A stretch of 57,775 nt of DNA, taken from positions 1-57,775 of the forward strand of contig JAJDTI010000005.1 of assembly GCA_022827245.1 (NCBI GenBank), read 5' to 3'. The position numbers and the translations under genes were made by a program. The stretch's first letter is position 1. Each line of letters starts with the position of its first letter. Of the stretch, positions 17,983-25,825 are shown one piece after another. The notes beneath the pieces are model-generated. The model was not told the origin of the DNA and did not search any database. It was given only the letters and a program-made list of their open reading frames with translations. The stretch is from Pseudomonadales bacterium. Lineage in GTDB: Bacteria; Pseudomonadota; Gammaproteobacteria; Pseudomonadales; Azotimanducaceae.

Positions 17983-19704
17983 TCACCAGGGACGATCGCC
18001 GGCCCTGAAGCCCTCCTCGTCCGCGGAACCGGCGGCGCGGCGCCTGTCCCAGGCCCTGGCAATCAGCTTCAGTTGCTCAGTGCGCAGGTGATTGCCGACC
18101 CTGAGCGTCGGGCCGAGCTCCATGTAGGGCTCGTCCTCCAGCGTGAATGCCGGCCACTCGGGCAGCGGCCCGCCATTGGGATTCCCGGTCCTGGCGAAGC
18201 GGACCCAGGTCTCCGCCAGCATCGACGAAAACTCCCGGTCCGCGTCCGTCGGGACGGCCCGGAAGCCCTCGAGGTCTCCCAGCAGGTACATCTGGAAGGA
18301 CCCGTGAAAGGCGCCGTAGTAGTCGGCGTTGGGGATGGGCGGGCGCCAACTGAACCAGAACAGGTACGCATCGCTCTCGACGTTGGCCATGCCCCTCGCC
18401 CACGCGCGCATGGGATAGTTGAAGTTCATGTCGTTCAGCAGGTCCTGCCAGGAACGCGTCGCCTCCTCGTCCGTCGCGGCCGGGTAGTGCGGGGCCAGCT
18501 CTTCCCGGACCTCGGGCAACATGGACGCGGCGAAGATGTTGAACCCCCGGACTCCGGCCCCCATCGCGGTGCCGAGTATCTCCACGGGCGCGGAGGATTC
18601 GTCCGAAGCGGACCCGACCATGGTCGGCACGTCGGCCTGGTTGCCGTTGGCGAAGGTCGTCGCCACGTCCTCGACCAGCACCTCTCCGTCGACCATGGGC
18701 AGGTACTCGTAGACGGAGAAGTCGCGGCTGGACTGGGCCGCGTCCAGGATCCGTTCGGCGGGCACGGCGCGCAGGGCCGCCAGCGACTGGTCTGCCCCTT
18801 CGCCGACCAGCGCCGCGCCGAACCGCAAGCCGTTGGTCTCGCCGGCGGGCGCGAAGGACTGCTCGCGCGTCCGGTGCCGCATCGGGTGGAACGGCGCGCC
18901 GCTCTGGCCGATGGCGCGGTGAAACAGCCCGCGCGCCAGCGGGCTCGCCTGCAGGACGGCGACGCTCGTGCCGCCGGACGACTCGCCCAGGATGGTGACG
19001 TTGTCCGGGTCACCCCCGAACTGCGCGATGTTGTCCCGCACCCATTGCAGCGCCTGGATCTGGTCGCGAAAGCCCTGGTTCCCGGAGACGCCCGCGTGGT
19101 TCTCGGCGCTCAGCTCCGGGTGCGCGAAGAACCCCAACTGGCCGAGCCGGTAGTTGAACGTGACGAACACCGCGCCCTTCCCGGCCAGTTGGTGGCCCGA
19201 GTGCATGGAGCCGGCGCCGCCGACCAGTCCGCCGCCGTGGATCCACACCATGACCGGCCGGCCTTCGTCGCGCCGGTCCGCCGTGGTCCAGACGTTCAGC
19301 GTCAGGCAGTCTTCGCTTCGTTGCTGCGGCGTCTTGGCCTGCTGGGCGGCATAGAACGGAGCGCTCACGGGACGGCGCTGCGTGCACGCGGGGCCGCGCG
19401 CGCTCGCGTCGAGGACGCCTTCCCAGGGCACGACCGGCGCCGGCGGCGCCCAGCGAAGGTCGCCTACCGGCGGCGCGGCGTAGGGGATCGCGTGGTATTG
19501 CTTGAGGCCGCCGGGGGACATGTCGCCGATCCCGCGGATCGCGCCTCCCGTGACCTCGAGTTCGAGTGCGACGCTTGGAGACTCGGGTGGAGTGGCCGAC
19601 GCCGGTGACGTCCCGTCGAGCGGGTCGGAGCAGCCGGCGAGGAGCACGGCCAGAAAGGAGGGTACGAACAGCGCGGCGCCGGTGAGCGAGACGGGACGTT
19701 GCAT
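17983..19704 (-). CDS. Type-B carboxylesterase, outer-membrane lipoprotein (second copy of family)
   Basis: A 573-residue esterase with a lipoprotein signal ending LAVLLAGC (Cys25). After a Pro/Ser-rich linker come TGGAIRGIGD, GLKQYHAIPYAAPP, the oxyanion motif WIHGGG, and the nucleophile elbow GESSGG inside NVTILGESSGGTS. The acidic residue lies in GSASDESS and the catalytic His in YGAFHGSFQMYLLGDLEGF. It shares long motifs with the esterase at 6425-8077, so the two are paralogs within about 10 kb, though diverged. It should act on esters at the outer membrane or in the periplasm. It is divergent from the ATPase gene at 19897 across a 192-base gap that contains an AT-rich promoter. Confidence 0.92.
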   Translation of the reverse strand: MQRPVSLTGAALFVPSFLAVLLAGCSDPLDGTSPASATPPESPSVALELEVTGGAIRGIGDMSPGGLKQYHAIPYAAPPVGDLRWAPPAPVVPWEGVLDASARGPACTQRRPVSAPFYAAQQAKTPQQRSEDCLTLNVWTTADRRDEGRPVMVWIHGGGLVGGAGSMHSGHQLAGKGAVFVTFNYRLGQLGFFAHPELSAENHAGVSGNQGFRDQIQALQWVRDNIAQFGGDPDNVTILGESSGGTSVAVLQASPLARGLFHRAIGQSGAPFHPMRHRTREQSFAPAGETNGLRFGAALVGEGADQSLAALRAVPAERILDAAQSSRDFSVYEYLPMVDGEVLVEDVATTFANGNQADVPTMVGSASDESSAPVEILGTAMGAGVRGFNIFAASMLPEVREELAPHYPAATDEEATRSWQDLLNDMNFNYPMRAWARGMANVESDAYLFWFSWRPPIPNADYYGAFHGSFQMYLLGDLEGFRAVPTDADREFSSMLAETWVRFARTGNPNGGPLPEWPAFTLEDEPYMELGPTLRVGNHLRTEQLKLIARAWDRRRAAGSADEEGFRAGDRPW

Positions 19705-19826
19705 GGGACGGTACTCCTTCTCGGAACGCGCCGCCCATCGGCCGTGTCAGGCCATGGCGAGGTCGGGCTCGGCCGGCTGGCGGACTTCGAGTATGGCACT
19801 GCGTGGCGGAGGTTGCGCCCGGAGGT

Positions 19827-19855
19827 TTGAGTCAAGATGGTAGTTTTCGATAAAT
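19827..19855 (+). promoter_or_regulatory. Sigma70-like promoter of the AAA/DUF4143 gene
   Basis: TTGAGT (19827-19832), a 17-base spacer, then ATAAAT (19850-19855) form one of the clearest promoters in the window, within a strikingly AT-rich stretch. It would start transcription near 19862, giving a leader of about 35 bases. Confidence 0.6.
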
Positions 19856-19866
19856 ATGAGACTATA

Positions 19867-19895
19867 GTTGCCATAATTCAGCGAAATTAGGCAAC
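19867..19895 (+). promoter_or_regulatory. 29-base near-perfect inverted repeat immediately before the ATPase start
   Basis: GTTGCC (19867-19872) pairs with GGCAAC (19890-19895) and TAATT (19874-19878) with AATTA (19885-19889), with a single bulged A and a CAGCGA loop. The structure ends one base before the GTG start at 19897. It covers the place where a ribosome-binding site should be and no Shine-Dalgarno is visible. It could be an operator for autorepression or a translation-blocking hairpin. Confidence 0.55.
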
Positions 19896-19896
19896 G

Positions 19897-21045
19897 GTGT
19901 ATACACGTCTGCTACCGACGCCATCGCGGTCGGTCCTGCTCTTCGGGCCGCGCGGCACTGGCAAGTCGACATGGATTCGGTCGCGATTCGCGGACACGCC
20001 GACCTACGACCTGCTCGACACGCGTGAGTCGCTACGGCTCAACCGGGAGCCGGGGGCGCTGTATCGCGAGCTGCTCCCGCTGCCAAGTGGGAGTTGGGCG
20101 GTGGTCGACGAGGTGCAGAAGGCGCCCGCGTTGCTCGACGAGGTGCACCGGCTGATCGAGTCGCGCGGGCTGAACTTCGTGCTTTCCGGCTCCAGCGCCC
20201 GCAAGCTGCGCCGCGGAGGCACGAATCTGCTCGCGGGGCGTGCCGTGACCGTCTCGATGTTCCCGCTCGTTTCGGCAGAACTCGACTTCGACATCGACGT
20301 CACGCACACGCTCCGGTTCGGAACGCTGCCGCTCGCGGTGACGGAGGACGACCCGCAGGACTTCCTTCGAACCTATGCGGAGACCTACCTGGACCAGGAG
20401 ATCCGTGCGGAAGCGCTGACCCGTGACCTGGGCGCGTTCTCCCGCTTTCTGGAGATCGCGGCACGGCAGAACGGGCAGTTGACCAACGTGGCGTCCATCG
20501 CGCGCGACGCGGGTGTGGCCCGGAAGACAGTGGCGAGCCACTTCGAGGTCCTGGTGGACACGCTCATCGGCTACTGGCTCCCGCCGTGGAAGCTGAAGCC
20601 GGCAAACCGGCAGGTACAGCGGAGCAAGTTCTACCTTTTCGACTGCGGCGTGGCGCGTGCGCTGTCGGGCCGTGTCATGTACCCGCCCACCGAGGAGGAA
20701 CGCGGGGCGCTGCTCGAGACGTGGTTGCTGGGCGAGATGCGGGCACACCTCGCTTATTCGGGACTGCACTATCCGCTGCGCTTCTGGCGCAACCACCAGG
20801 GCGCGGAGGTCGATGTGCTCTGCGAGACGGCGCGGGGATTCGTCGCCGTGGAGATCAAGGCGGGTCCGCGTTGGGAGCGCCGGTTCAATCGCGGCCTGCG
20901 GACCGTGCGATCAGACCTCGGGCCCGACCGCACGAGTTGCCATGGCGTCTACCTCGGCGAACGGGAGGCGGTGGTGGACGATGTCGTCGTCCACCCCGTG
21001 CTCTCGTTCCTGAAGCGGATGTGGGGCGGGGAGATCTTCGGGTAG
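19897..21045 (+). CDS. AAA ATPase with DUF4143 domain
   Basis: The GTG at 19897 starts a 382-residue protein. Walker A is LLFGPRGTGKST (residues about 14-25) and Walker B is SWAVVDEVQKAP (about 66-77), followed by the sensor-like FVLSGSSARKLRRGG. The C-terminal half is DUF4143: ARDAGVARKTVASHFEVLVDTLIGYWLPPW is a winged-helix unit, and RFWRNHQGAEVDVLCE with VAVEIKAGPRW resembles the nuclease-fold core (E-V-D ... E-x-K) seen in these proteins. The family is widespread, mobile and uncharacterised; proposed roles include toxin-antitoxin-like or DNA-linked NTPase functions. A strong promoter and inverted repeat precede it, and an 87-base tandem repeat follows its stop. Confidence 0.9.
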   Translation: MYTRLLPTPSRSVLLFGPRGTGKSTWIRSRFADTPTYDLLDTRESLRLNREPGALYRELLPLPSGSWAVVDEVQKAPALLDEVHRLIESRGLNFVLSGSSARKLRRGGTNLLAGRAVTVSMFPLVSAELDFDIDVTHTLRFGTLPLAVTEDDPQDFLRTYAETYLDQEIRAEALTRDLGAFSRFLEIAARQNGQLTNVASIARDAGVARKTVASHFEVLVDTLIGYWLPPWKLKPANRQVQRSKFYLFDCGVARALSGRVMYPPTEEERGALLETWLLGEMRAHLAYSGLHYPLRFWRNHQGAEVDVLCETARGFVAVEIKAGPRWERRFNRGLRTVRSDLGPDRTSCHGVYLGEREAVVDDVVVHPVLSFLKRMWGGEIFG

Positions 21046-21053
21046 CGCGAGAA

Positions 21054-21226
21054 CTTGCATGGAAGTACGCATCCGCCGAAGGGGGAACGCCAACACTTCC
21101 TTACGCGTCAGCGGCCGAGGAAGCTTCCCCGGCTGAAGGCTTGCATGGAAGTACGTTTCCGGCGACGGAGGAAACGCCGGCACTTCCTTACGCGTCAGCG
21201 GTCGGGGAAGCTCCCCCGGCTGAGGG
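21054..21226. repeat. Two tandem copies of an approximately 87-base repeat
   Basis: CTTGCATGGAAGTACG occurs at 21054 and again at 21140, and CACTTCCTTACGCGTCAGCG at 21094 and 21181, with similar sequence between (GGAAGC, CCCCCGGCTGA). The spacing is 86-87 bases, close to 29 codons. The array fills the gap between the ATPase stop and the 3' end of the convergent dioxygenase gene. Within each unit, GGAAGT and ACTTCC can pair, so each may form a hairpin. It looks like an intergenic repeat family rather than coding DNA. Confidence 0.65.
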
Positions 21227-21229
21227 CTC

Positions 21230-22147
21230 CTAGCCGTTCACCGCCTTCGGCAGCGGATACACCTGCGTCTGATACGGATTGCCGAACCCCGCGAGCTGCC
21301 GGAACGTTTCGGGGTCCGCGCAGTCGTCGGCCAGTTCCTGCGGGAAGTGATTCGGGATGTCGTCCTGCGGCAGGATCGACATGTGCCGGTAGTAGTTGGC
21401 GATGGTCACTCGCAGTCCGGGCGTCTTCTTGGGGTACGCACCGTGCCAGAGCGCGCCGTGGAACGCGATCAGCGAGCCGCGTGGACACTCGATGGGCACG
21501 GCCTCCGCCGCGGCGTTCTCGTGCGGATGGCTTTTGCGCTTGTGGGACCCGGGCACGCAGGCGAAGGCGCCGTCGTCCAGGGTGTAGTCCGTCAGGCACC
21601 AGTTGCAGTTCGCGTTCAGGGCCTTCTCGCCCCAGGGCATGGGTATCCCGCCCTGGTCCACGTGCAGCCCGAGGGAGTCGCCGTAGCCGTCTCCGGCCCA
21701 CTTGATGAAGCAGTTGTGCGAGCTGAACCGGGCCGCCCACGCGTCGGCGCGGGCCAGGGGGTGCCCGAAACTGCCGATCATGTAGTTGATTAGGGCGGTG
21801 CCGGCGGGGTTGACGGCCAGGTCGCGAAAGGCGCGGTGATACGTGCAGAGCTGCATGAGCTGGAACTGGCTGGGCGTCGCGCCGGACGGCAGCTCCAGGA
21901 TGCCCCGGAAGTCCCCGTAGTCGAGTTCCGACTCCGGGCCGTCCTCGACCGTGAACCTGCAGCCGATGTACTCCTCGGACTTGTCGAGCAGGTGCCGCAC
22001 GAGTTCGTCGACGTGCGCCGTGGTGACTCCGGTCACCTCCGGTGGCACGACCGCGTAGCCCTGTTCGTCGATCTGCTCGACGTAGGGCTGGAGCCCGAGT
22101 TCGTCGATGGTGTCCTGGAGTTCGTCCATCCTGGTTCTGACGGTCAT
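21230..22147 (-). CDS. Phytanoyl-CoA dioxygenase (PhyH) family protein
   Basis: A 305-residue Fe(II)/2-oxoglutarate dioxygenase-like protein. The facial triad is visible: His and Asp in GLHVDQGGIPMPW and the distal His in LIAFHGALWHGAYPKKTPGLRVT, where the Arg should bind 2-oxoglutarate. The surrounding NCNWCLTDYTLDDGAFACVPGSHKRK is typical of PhyH proteins. Family members hydroxylate lipids or small molecules; substrates in bacteria are mostly unknown. TATATT on the minus strand (22186-22181) is a good -10 box. It is divergent from two tandem paralogs, but its sequence is clearly distinct from theirs. Its stop abuts the tandem repeat. Confidence 0.9.
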   Translation of the reverse strand: MTVRTRMDELQDTIDELGLQPYVEQIDEQGYAVVPPEVTGVTTAHVDELVRHLLDKSEEYIGCRFTVEDGPESELDYGDFRGILELPSGATPSQFQLMQLCTYHRAFRDLAVNPAGTALINYMIGSFGHPLARADAWAARFSSHNCFIKWAGDGYGDSLGLHVDQGGIPMPWGEKALNANCNWCLTDYTLDDGAFACVPGSHKRKSHPHENAAAEAVPIECPRGSLIAFHGALWHGAYPKKTPGLRVTIANYYRHMSILPQDDIPNHFPQELADDCADPETFRQLAGFGNPYQTQVYPLPKAVNG

Positions 22148-22180
22148 GGTTCAGGTCCCGGTTCGTGCACTGGCCGCGGG

Positions 22181-22186
22181 AATATA
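22181..22186 (-). promoter_or_regulatory. -10 box (TATATT, extended TTG TATATT) of the minus-strand PhyH gene
   Basis: Read on the minus strand, TATATT lies 34 bases before the ATG at 22147, in a short AT-rich patch. No clear -35 box. Confidence 0.4.
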
Positions 22187-22217
22187 CAACGGCGTTCGTT
22201 CGCGGCGAAGCGTGGTG

Positions 22218-22223
22218 TAGGCT
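22218..22223 (+). promoter_or_regulatory. Putative -10 element (TAGGCT) of first tandem PhyH gene
   Basis: TAGGCT followed by CCTCTCC, 37 bases upstream of the ATG at 22260. The equivalent element with similar context (TAGGCTGCTCTCC) is found at 23243 before the duplicate gene. Confidence 0.4.
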
Positions 22224-22259
22224 CCTCTCCCCTCCGGGAGAACTGGGCGCGGAAGAGCC

Positions 22260-23192
22260 ATGGCCATCGACGCGGTGCAACTCGCGGCGGACCTCAAGGA
22301 ACTGCGGGGGCTCGCGAACGCCAAGCTCGAGGACGAGCCGCTGCCGAACGGCGAGGAGGCCGGCAAGCGCCTGCGGGCCGACATCGAGCGCTACGACCTG
22401 AAGTCCGAGATCGCGGATCTCGAGACGAAGGGCTATGCCATCCTGCTGCCCGGCAAGGCGAAACCCCTGGAGTTCTTCGACCGCCTGCGGGAGGCCATCC
22501 TCCGGCTCGTCCAGACACGCCGGCATGGCGAACTCGGGCCGGCCATGGGGTTCGGCACCACGCTCTACCACCTGCTCCCGTACGATCGGGTTTTCGAGGA
22601 AGCGCTGATGGCGCCGGCGACGCTGACGCTGGTGACCTACCTGGTCGGCTACCGCGCGAAGCTCAGCCAGTCCACCGCGATCATCAAGGACAGCCGCGCG
22701 GCGGCGTTGGGGATGCACGCCGACCACAGCGGCAAGCTGCCCGAGCCGTGGCCGAACATCGCGCAGTACTGCAACGTGACCTGGGTGACGACCGACTACA
22801 CGCGCGAGAACGGCGCGGTCTGCGTGTGGCCGGGCAGCCACCGCTTCTGCCGTCCCGTCCCGGACGACGTCGTCTTCGATCACGGCCGGGAGGAGATCGA
22901 GGTCCTCGAGATGCCGAAGGGCTCGGTGATCGTCTGGCACGGGAGCCTCTGGCACGGCGCCGTCCCGCGCACGACCGAGGGGCAGCGCGTGACGCTCGTG
23001 CTGCCTCACGTACGCGACCACGTCCAGCCGCAGGAAATCTACTGGGCGACGACGACGCCGGAGATGATCGCCCGCAACCCGGCGCGCTTCAGCACGCTTA
23101 TGGGCCTGCACTCCCCGAACCCGTGGCTCCACGACGGGCCGAGCCTGACGGCGCGGGGGTTGAGGCCGGTGACGGGATCGCAGTTCGAGTAG
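22260..23192 (+). CDS. Phytanoyl-CoA dioxygenase (PhyH) family protein, tandem copy 1
   Basis: A 310-residue dioxygenase with the complete facial triad: His153-x-Asp155 in GMHADHSGKL and distal His232 in VWHGSLWHGAVPRT, plus the 2-oxoglutarate-binding Arg243 in GQRVTL. ENGAVCVWPGSHRFCRPVP and WATTTPEMIARNPARFSTLMG are well conserved between this gene and its neighbour at 23287. The two proteins are the same length and nearly identical over most of their course. There is no signal peptide. The reaction is expected to be Fe(II)/2-oxoglutarate-dependent hydroxylation in the cytoplasm; the substrate cannot be predicted. Confidence 0.92.
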   Translation: MAIDAVQLAADLKELRGLANAKLEDEPLPNGEEAGKRLRADIERYDLKSEIADLETKGYAILLPGKAKPLEFFDRLREAILRLVQTRRHGELGPAMGFGTTLYHLLPYDRVFEEALMAPATLTLVTYLVGYRAKLSQSTAIIKDSRAAALGMHADHSGKLPEPWPNIAQYCNVTWVTTDYTRENGAVCVWPGSHRFCRPVPDDVVFDHGREEIEVLEMPKGSVIVWHGSLWHGAVPRTTEGQRVTLVLPHVRDHVQPQEIYWATTTPEMIARNPARFSTLMGLHSPNPWLHDGPSLTARGLRPVTGSQFE

Positions 23193-23242
23193 GGCGCGCC
23201 GCCCGCGGTACTGCCGGCTTTCGCCCTCAGCGCAGCTTCATG

Positions 23243-23248
23243 TAGGCT
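23243..23248 (+). promoter_or_regulatory. Putative -10 element (TAGGCT) of second tandem PhyH gene
   Basis: TAGGCT, 44 bases before the ATG at 23287, in a context duplicated from the first copy. GGAGG (23278-23282) is the ribosome-binding site. Confidence 0.4.
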
Positions 23249-23286
23249 GCTCTCCCATCTCTCGAGCAAGCCCTTTCGGAGGAGTC

Positions 23287-24219
23287 ATGGCGATCGATGC
23301 GGTACAACTGGCGGCGGACCTGATGGAACTGCGGGGGCTCGCGAACGCGAAGCTGGAGGACGAGCCGATGCCGAACGGCGAGGACGCCGGCAAGCGCCTG
23401 CAGGCGGACATCGAGCGGTTCGATCTGAAGTCGGAGATCGCGGACCTCGAGACAAAGGGCTACGCCATCCTGCCGCCGGGCAAGGCGAAGCCCGTCGAGT
23501 TCTTCGACCGCCTGCGGGAGACGATCCTCCGGCTCGCCGAGACGCGCCGCCATGGCGAACTCGGGCCGGCCACCGGGCTCGGCACGACACTCTTCCACCT
23601 GCTGCCACACGACCGGATCTTCGAGGAAGCGCTGATGGCGCCGGCGCCGCTGACGCTGGTCACCTACCTGCTCGGCTATCGGGCGAAACTCAGCCAGTCC
23701 ACGGCGCTCATCAAGGACAGCGGGGCGTCGGCGCTGGGGATCCACGCGGACCACAGCGGCAAGCTCCCGGCGCCGTGGCCGAACATTGCGCAGTACTGCA
23801 ACGTGACCTGGGTGACGACCGACTACACGCGCGAGAACGGCGCGGTCTGCGTGTGGCCGGGCAGCCACCGCTTCTGCCGCCCCGTCCCGGACGATGTCGT
23901 CATGGGCCACGACCGCGATGAGGTCGAGGTCCTCGAGATGCCGAAGGGCTCCGTGATCGTCTGGCACGGCAGCCTCTGGCACGGCGCCATCCCGCGCACG
24001 GCGGACGGGCAGCGCGTGACGCTCGTGCTGCCCCACGTCCGCGACCACATCCAGCCGCAGGAAATCTACTGGGCGACGACAACGCCAGAGATGATCGCCC
24101 GCAACCCGGCGCGCTTCAGCACGCTGATGGGGCTGCATTGCACGAACCCGTGGATCCAGGACGGGCCCACCCAGGTGGGGCTGGGGATGCGGCCGGTTAC
24201 GGGGTCGCAGTTCGAGTAG
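23287..24219 (+). CDS. Phytanoyl-CoA dioxygenase (PhyH) family protein, tandem copy 2
   Basis: Same length (310) as the preceding gene and very similar throughout. The triad is again HAD (GIHADHSGKL) and WHGSLWHGAIPRT, and the protein ends in the same GSQFE. Differences cluster in the linker before residue 90, around DDVVMGHDRDEVEV, and in the C-terminal HCTNPWIQDGPTQVGLGM. Those could change substrate specificity. A stronger Shine-Dalgarno (GGAGG) precedes its ATG than that of copy 1. Duplication includes about 40 bases of upstream sequence, so each copy appears to have its own promoter. Both copies look intact. Confidence 0.92.
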   Translation: MAIDAVQLAADLMELRGLANAKLEDEPMPNGEDAGKRLQADIERFDLKSEIADLETKGYAILPPGKAKPVEFFDRLRETILRLAETRRHGELGPATGLGTTLFHLLPHDRIFEEALMAPAPLTLVTYLLGYRAKLSQSTALIKDSGASALGIHADHSGKLPAPWPNIAQYCNVTWVTTDYTRENGAVCVWPGSHRFCRPVPDDVVMGHDRDEVEVLEMPKGSVIVWHGSLWHGAIPRTADGQRVTLVLPHVRDHIQPQEIYWATTTPEMIARNPARFSTLMGLHCTNPWIQDGPTQVGLGMRPVTGSQFE

Positions 24220-24260
24220 CTGGGGGACGACGGGCAACTGCAACCAGAAGGAGTATCGCT

Positions 24261-25121
24261 GTGCGCAACTTTGTGAAAGCGATCGTCATCTTGGTCGCCA
24301 CCTTCAATTTTGCCTTCGCTGACGACTTTGATGAGGGGCATGCCATTGCAAAAGACGGCACCAGGATCTATTACAGGGTCTATGGGAATCCGAATGGACC
24401 CAACGTGCTGATGGGCCCTCACTTTTATGCATCCCTGCGCCTGACGCAGCTTGAGGATCAGGGTTTGAAGGACCCAACAGATGAGTGGATCAATGGGCTG
24501 AAGGACAGGTACCGGCTGATCCTGGTTGATTACCCGCGTGGTATGGGGCAGACCCCAAACCCAATCGGGCTCGATATGACACCGGATCGCCTGGTGGAGG
24601 AGTATGAGCTGGTCGCCGATGCGGCAGGGGCCGAAAAATTTGCCTGGATTGGTTATTCCTTTGGTGCGGCGGCTGGTGTGCAGATGGCAACCCGTTCAAA
24701 TCGGCTGACGGCGCTTATGGTTGGCGGATTTCCACCACTCAATGCACCTTTCGAGCGTATGACCTGGGTAGTCAAAGACTTGGCCAAGAACCTGCCAAAA
24801 GTGGAAGGTGTTGTGTTCAGTCGAAAGCTCGCGAACCAATCAGTCGGGTTTTATGAACCACTGACTGACTGGCCGGAGAAGGCAGAAGTGTCAAAGATAG
24901 ATGTTCCGCGTCTGGTTTTTATTGGCAGCAACGATATTGCCCAGGGTGTTGGTGAACAATATAAAACCGATTTGGCAGAGCCGATTCGGCAGGCTGAAAC
25001 CGAACTGCGCGATATGGGCTGGGAGATTCACTGGATTCTCGGTGCAGGTCACCTTGATGCGATCAAGCCAGAGCGGGCGCTATCCATCATCCGCACCTTC
25101 CTCGATAAAACTCTTGATTGA
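24261..25121 (+). CDS. Exported alpha/beta hydrolase
   Basis: GTG at 24261 is the start: AGAAGGAG sits just upstream, and the first residues form a signal peptide (VRNFVKAIVILVATFNFAFA, cut before DD). The longer frame upstream overlaps the PhyH gene. The 286-residue protein has the fold's strand-turn LILVDYPRGMGQT, the nucleophile elbow GYSFGAAAG, the acid region LVFIGSNDIAQG and the catalytic His in GAGHLDAIKPE. The usual HG oxyanion dipeptide is replaced by MGPHFYASLR, so this may differ from ordinary esterases. Lower GC than flanking genes points to recent acquisition. It converges on the ATC-hydrolase-like gene. Confidence 0.85.
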   Translation: MRNFVKAIVILVATFNFAFADDFDEGHAIAKDGTRIYYRVYGNPNGPNVLMGPHFYASLRLTQLEDQGLKDPTDEWINGLKDRYRLILVDYPRGMGQTPNPIGLDMTPDRLVEEYELVADAAGAEKFAWIGYSFGAAAGVQMATRSNRLTALMVGGFPPLNAPFERMTWVVKDLAKNLPKVEGVVFSRKLANQSVGFYEPLTDWPEKAEVSKIDVPRLVFIGSNDIAQGVGEQYKTDLAEPIRQAETELRDMGWEIHWILGAGHLDAIKPERALSIIRTFLDKTLD

Positions 25122-25149
25122 CTTCACACACTACCCGCCTGCAGAGCAG

Positions 25150-25608
25150 CTAAGAAGGACTACCAGGCCGAAATCGAAAGTTGCAGCGCTTGCCACCGGT
25201 CATGATCGTTTGTTGTCGGTCGAGTTTAATGCCCGCCGCCGCCATCATAACGTAGTCCTCTCCGCATGCCAGCAGTGCTCCGATTTCTGTGGCATCCAGT
25301 TCTTTGGACACCTGAGCGTGCTGGCAGTGATGTACGTCAATGCCAACCTCTTCAGCATCGGTCGCAATCAGCTCGAACGCAAGATTGCCCCCACTCCCAA
25401 AGTTACGAAAACCCTGGTTCAGGGCGTTCGCATCGGGCACCCCTGGGCCTTTTGAGTTACGAGAGGCCTTTGCGATTCTCCTGTTTAATCTCTCCTTCAG
25501 GGCGTCGAGAACAACCTCTTCGCCAAGGATGTCCTGTAGGTCCTTTAGCAAGGGGAGGGCGAACTTCAGTTGAATCTGCAGCTTTTCACCAGCACTTATT
25601 TCAGTCAT
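25150..25608 (-). CDS. L-2-amino-thiazoline-4-carboxylic acid hydrolase (ATC hydrolase)-like protein
   Basis: A 152-residue protein with an excellent ribosome-binding site (AAGGAG) before ATG 25608. The N-terminal helices (LLKDLQDILGEEVVLDALKERL) lead to a compact alpha/beta part with VSKELDATEIGALLACGEDYVMM and the C-terminal DRQQTIMTGGKRCNFRFR. That end, with a Cys before an N/D-F-R motif, is the signature of the ATC-hydrolase-like family, named for an enzyme in thiazoline-to-cysteine conversion; most members have unknown substrates. The relationship is from recalled family patterns. It lies in the lower-GC segment, upstream (on the minus strand) of the hydrolase it converges on, and next to an aminotransferase remnant. 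Confidence 0.7.
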   Translation of the reverse strand: MTEISAGEKLQIQLKFALPLLKDLQDILGEEVVLDALKERLNRRIAKASRNSKGPGVPDANALNQGFRNFGSGGNLAFELIATDAEEVGIDVHHCQHAQVSKELDATEIGALLACGEDYVMMAAAGIKLDRQQTIMTGGKRCNFRFRPGSPS

Positions 25609-25645
25609 GTCGTCTCCTTAAGCTAACCTGGTCTATTTTGAGTAA

Positions 25646-25777
25646 TCACGCGCCATACACCGCCCCGATCGACTCGCCGAGAATCTCCACCATCTGGTTG
25701 ACCTGAGCTTCTGTCGCATTGAAAGCGGGTGCGAGCAATGAGGCGTTTGCTCGTCGAGAAATTTGGGGTGCCCAAAT
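25646..25777 (-). pseudogene. 3' fragment of a class III (PLP) aminotransferase
   Basis: Reading the minus strand from about 25777, an in-frame TGA at 25780-25778 precedes 43 codons ending in TGA at 25648-25646. The translation includes RRANASLLAPAFNATEAQ and then QMVEILGESIGAVYGA. This matches the extreme C-terminus of class III aminotransferases (a conserved Arg, LLAPAF, and an E-x-x-I final helix). No start codon or catalytic Lys domain is present, so only the tail of the gene remains. It sits at the edge of the lower-GC segment, consistent with truncation during or after transfer. Confidence 0.6.
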
Positions 25778-25792
25778 TCACTTGCATTGGCT

Positions 25793-25814
25793 ATGTCCTG
25801 TAACGTCAGGACAT
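25793..25814. terminator. Perfect inverted repeat after the lipoprotein hydrolase gene
   Basis: ATGTCCTG (25793-25800), loop TAACGT, CAGGACAT (25807-25814): an 8-base perfect stem just past the stop of the minus-strand gene at 25826. No T-run follows, so it may be a terminator, an mRNA 3' stabiliser or a protein-binding site. Confidence 0.45.
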
Positions 25815-25825
25815 CACGACGGAAA

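Larger units (their letters stand above)
24240..25820. other. Lower-GC segment, probable horizontally acquired insert
   Basis: Codon use changes abruptly after the second PhyH gene: ATT, AAA, TTT, GAA and CAG-type codons replace the GC-ending codons of neighbours. The segment holds an alpha/beta hydrolase, an ATC-hydrolase-like gene and a 3' fragment of a class III aminotransferase, then gradually returns to GC-rich sequence in the next gene. No transposase or clear direct repeat was seen at its edges. Confidence 0.55.

Noticed and set aside
21055..21705. Plus-strand open frame over the 87-base repeats
   Set aside because: Open because the repeat length is a multiple of three, but it overlaps the convergent PhyH gene and has no supported start or homology.
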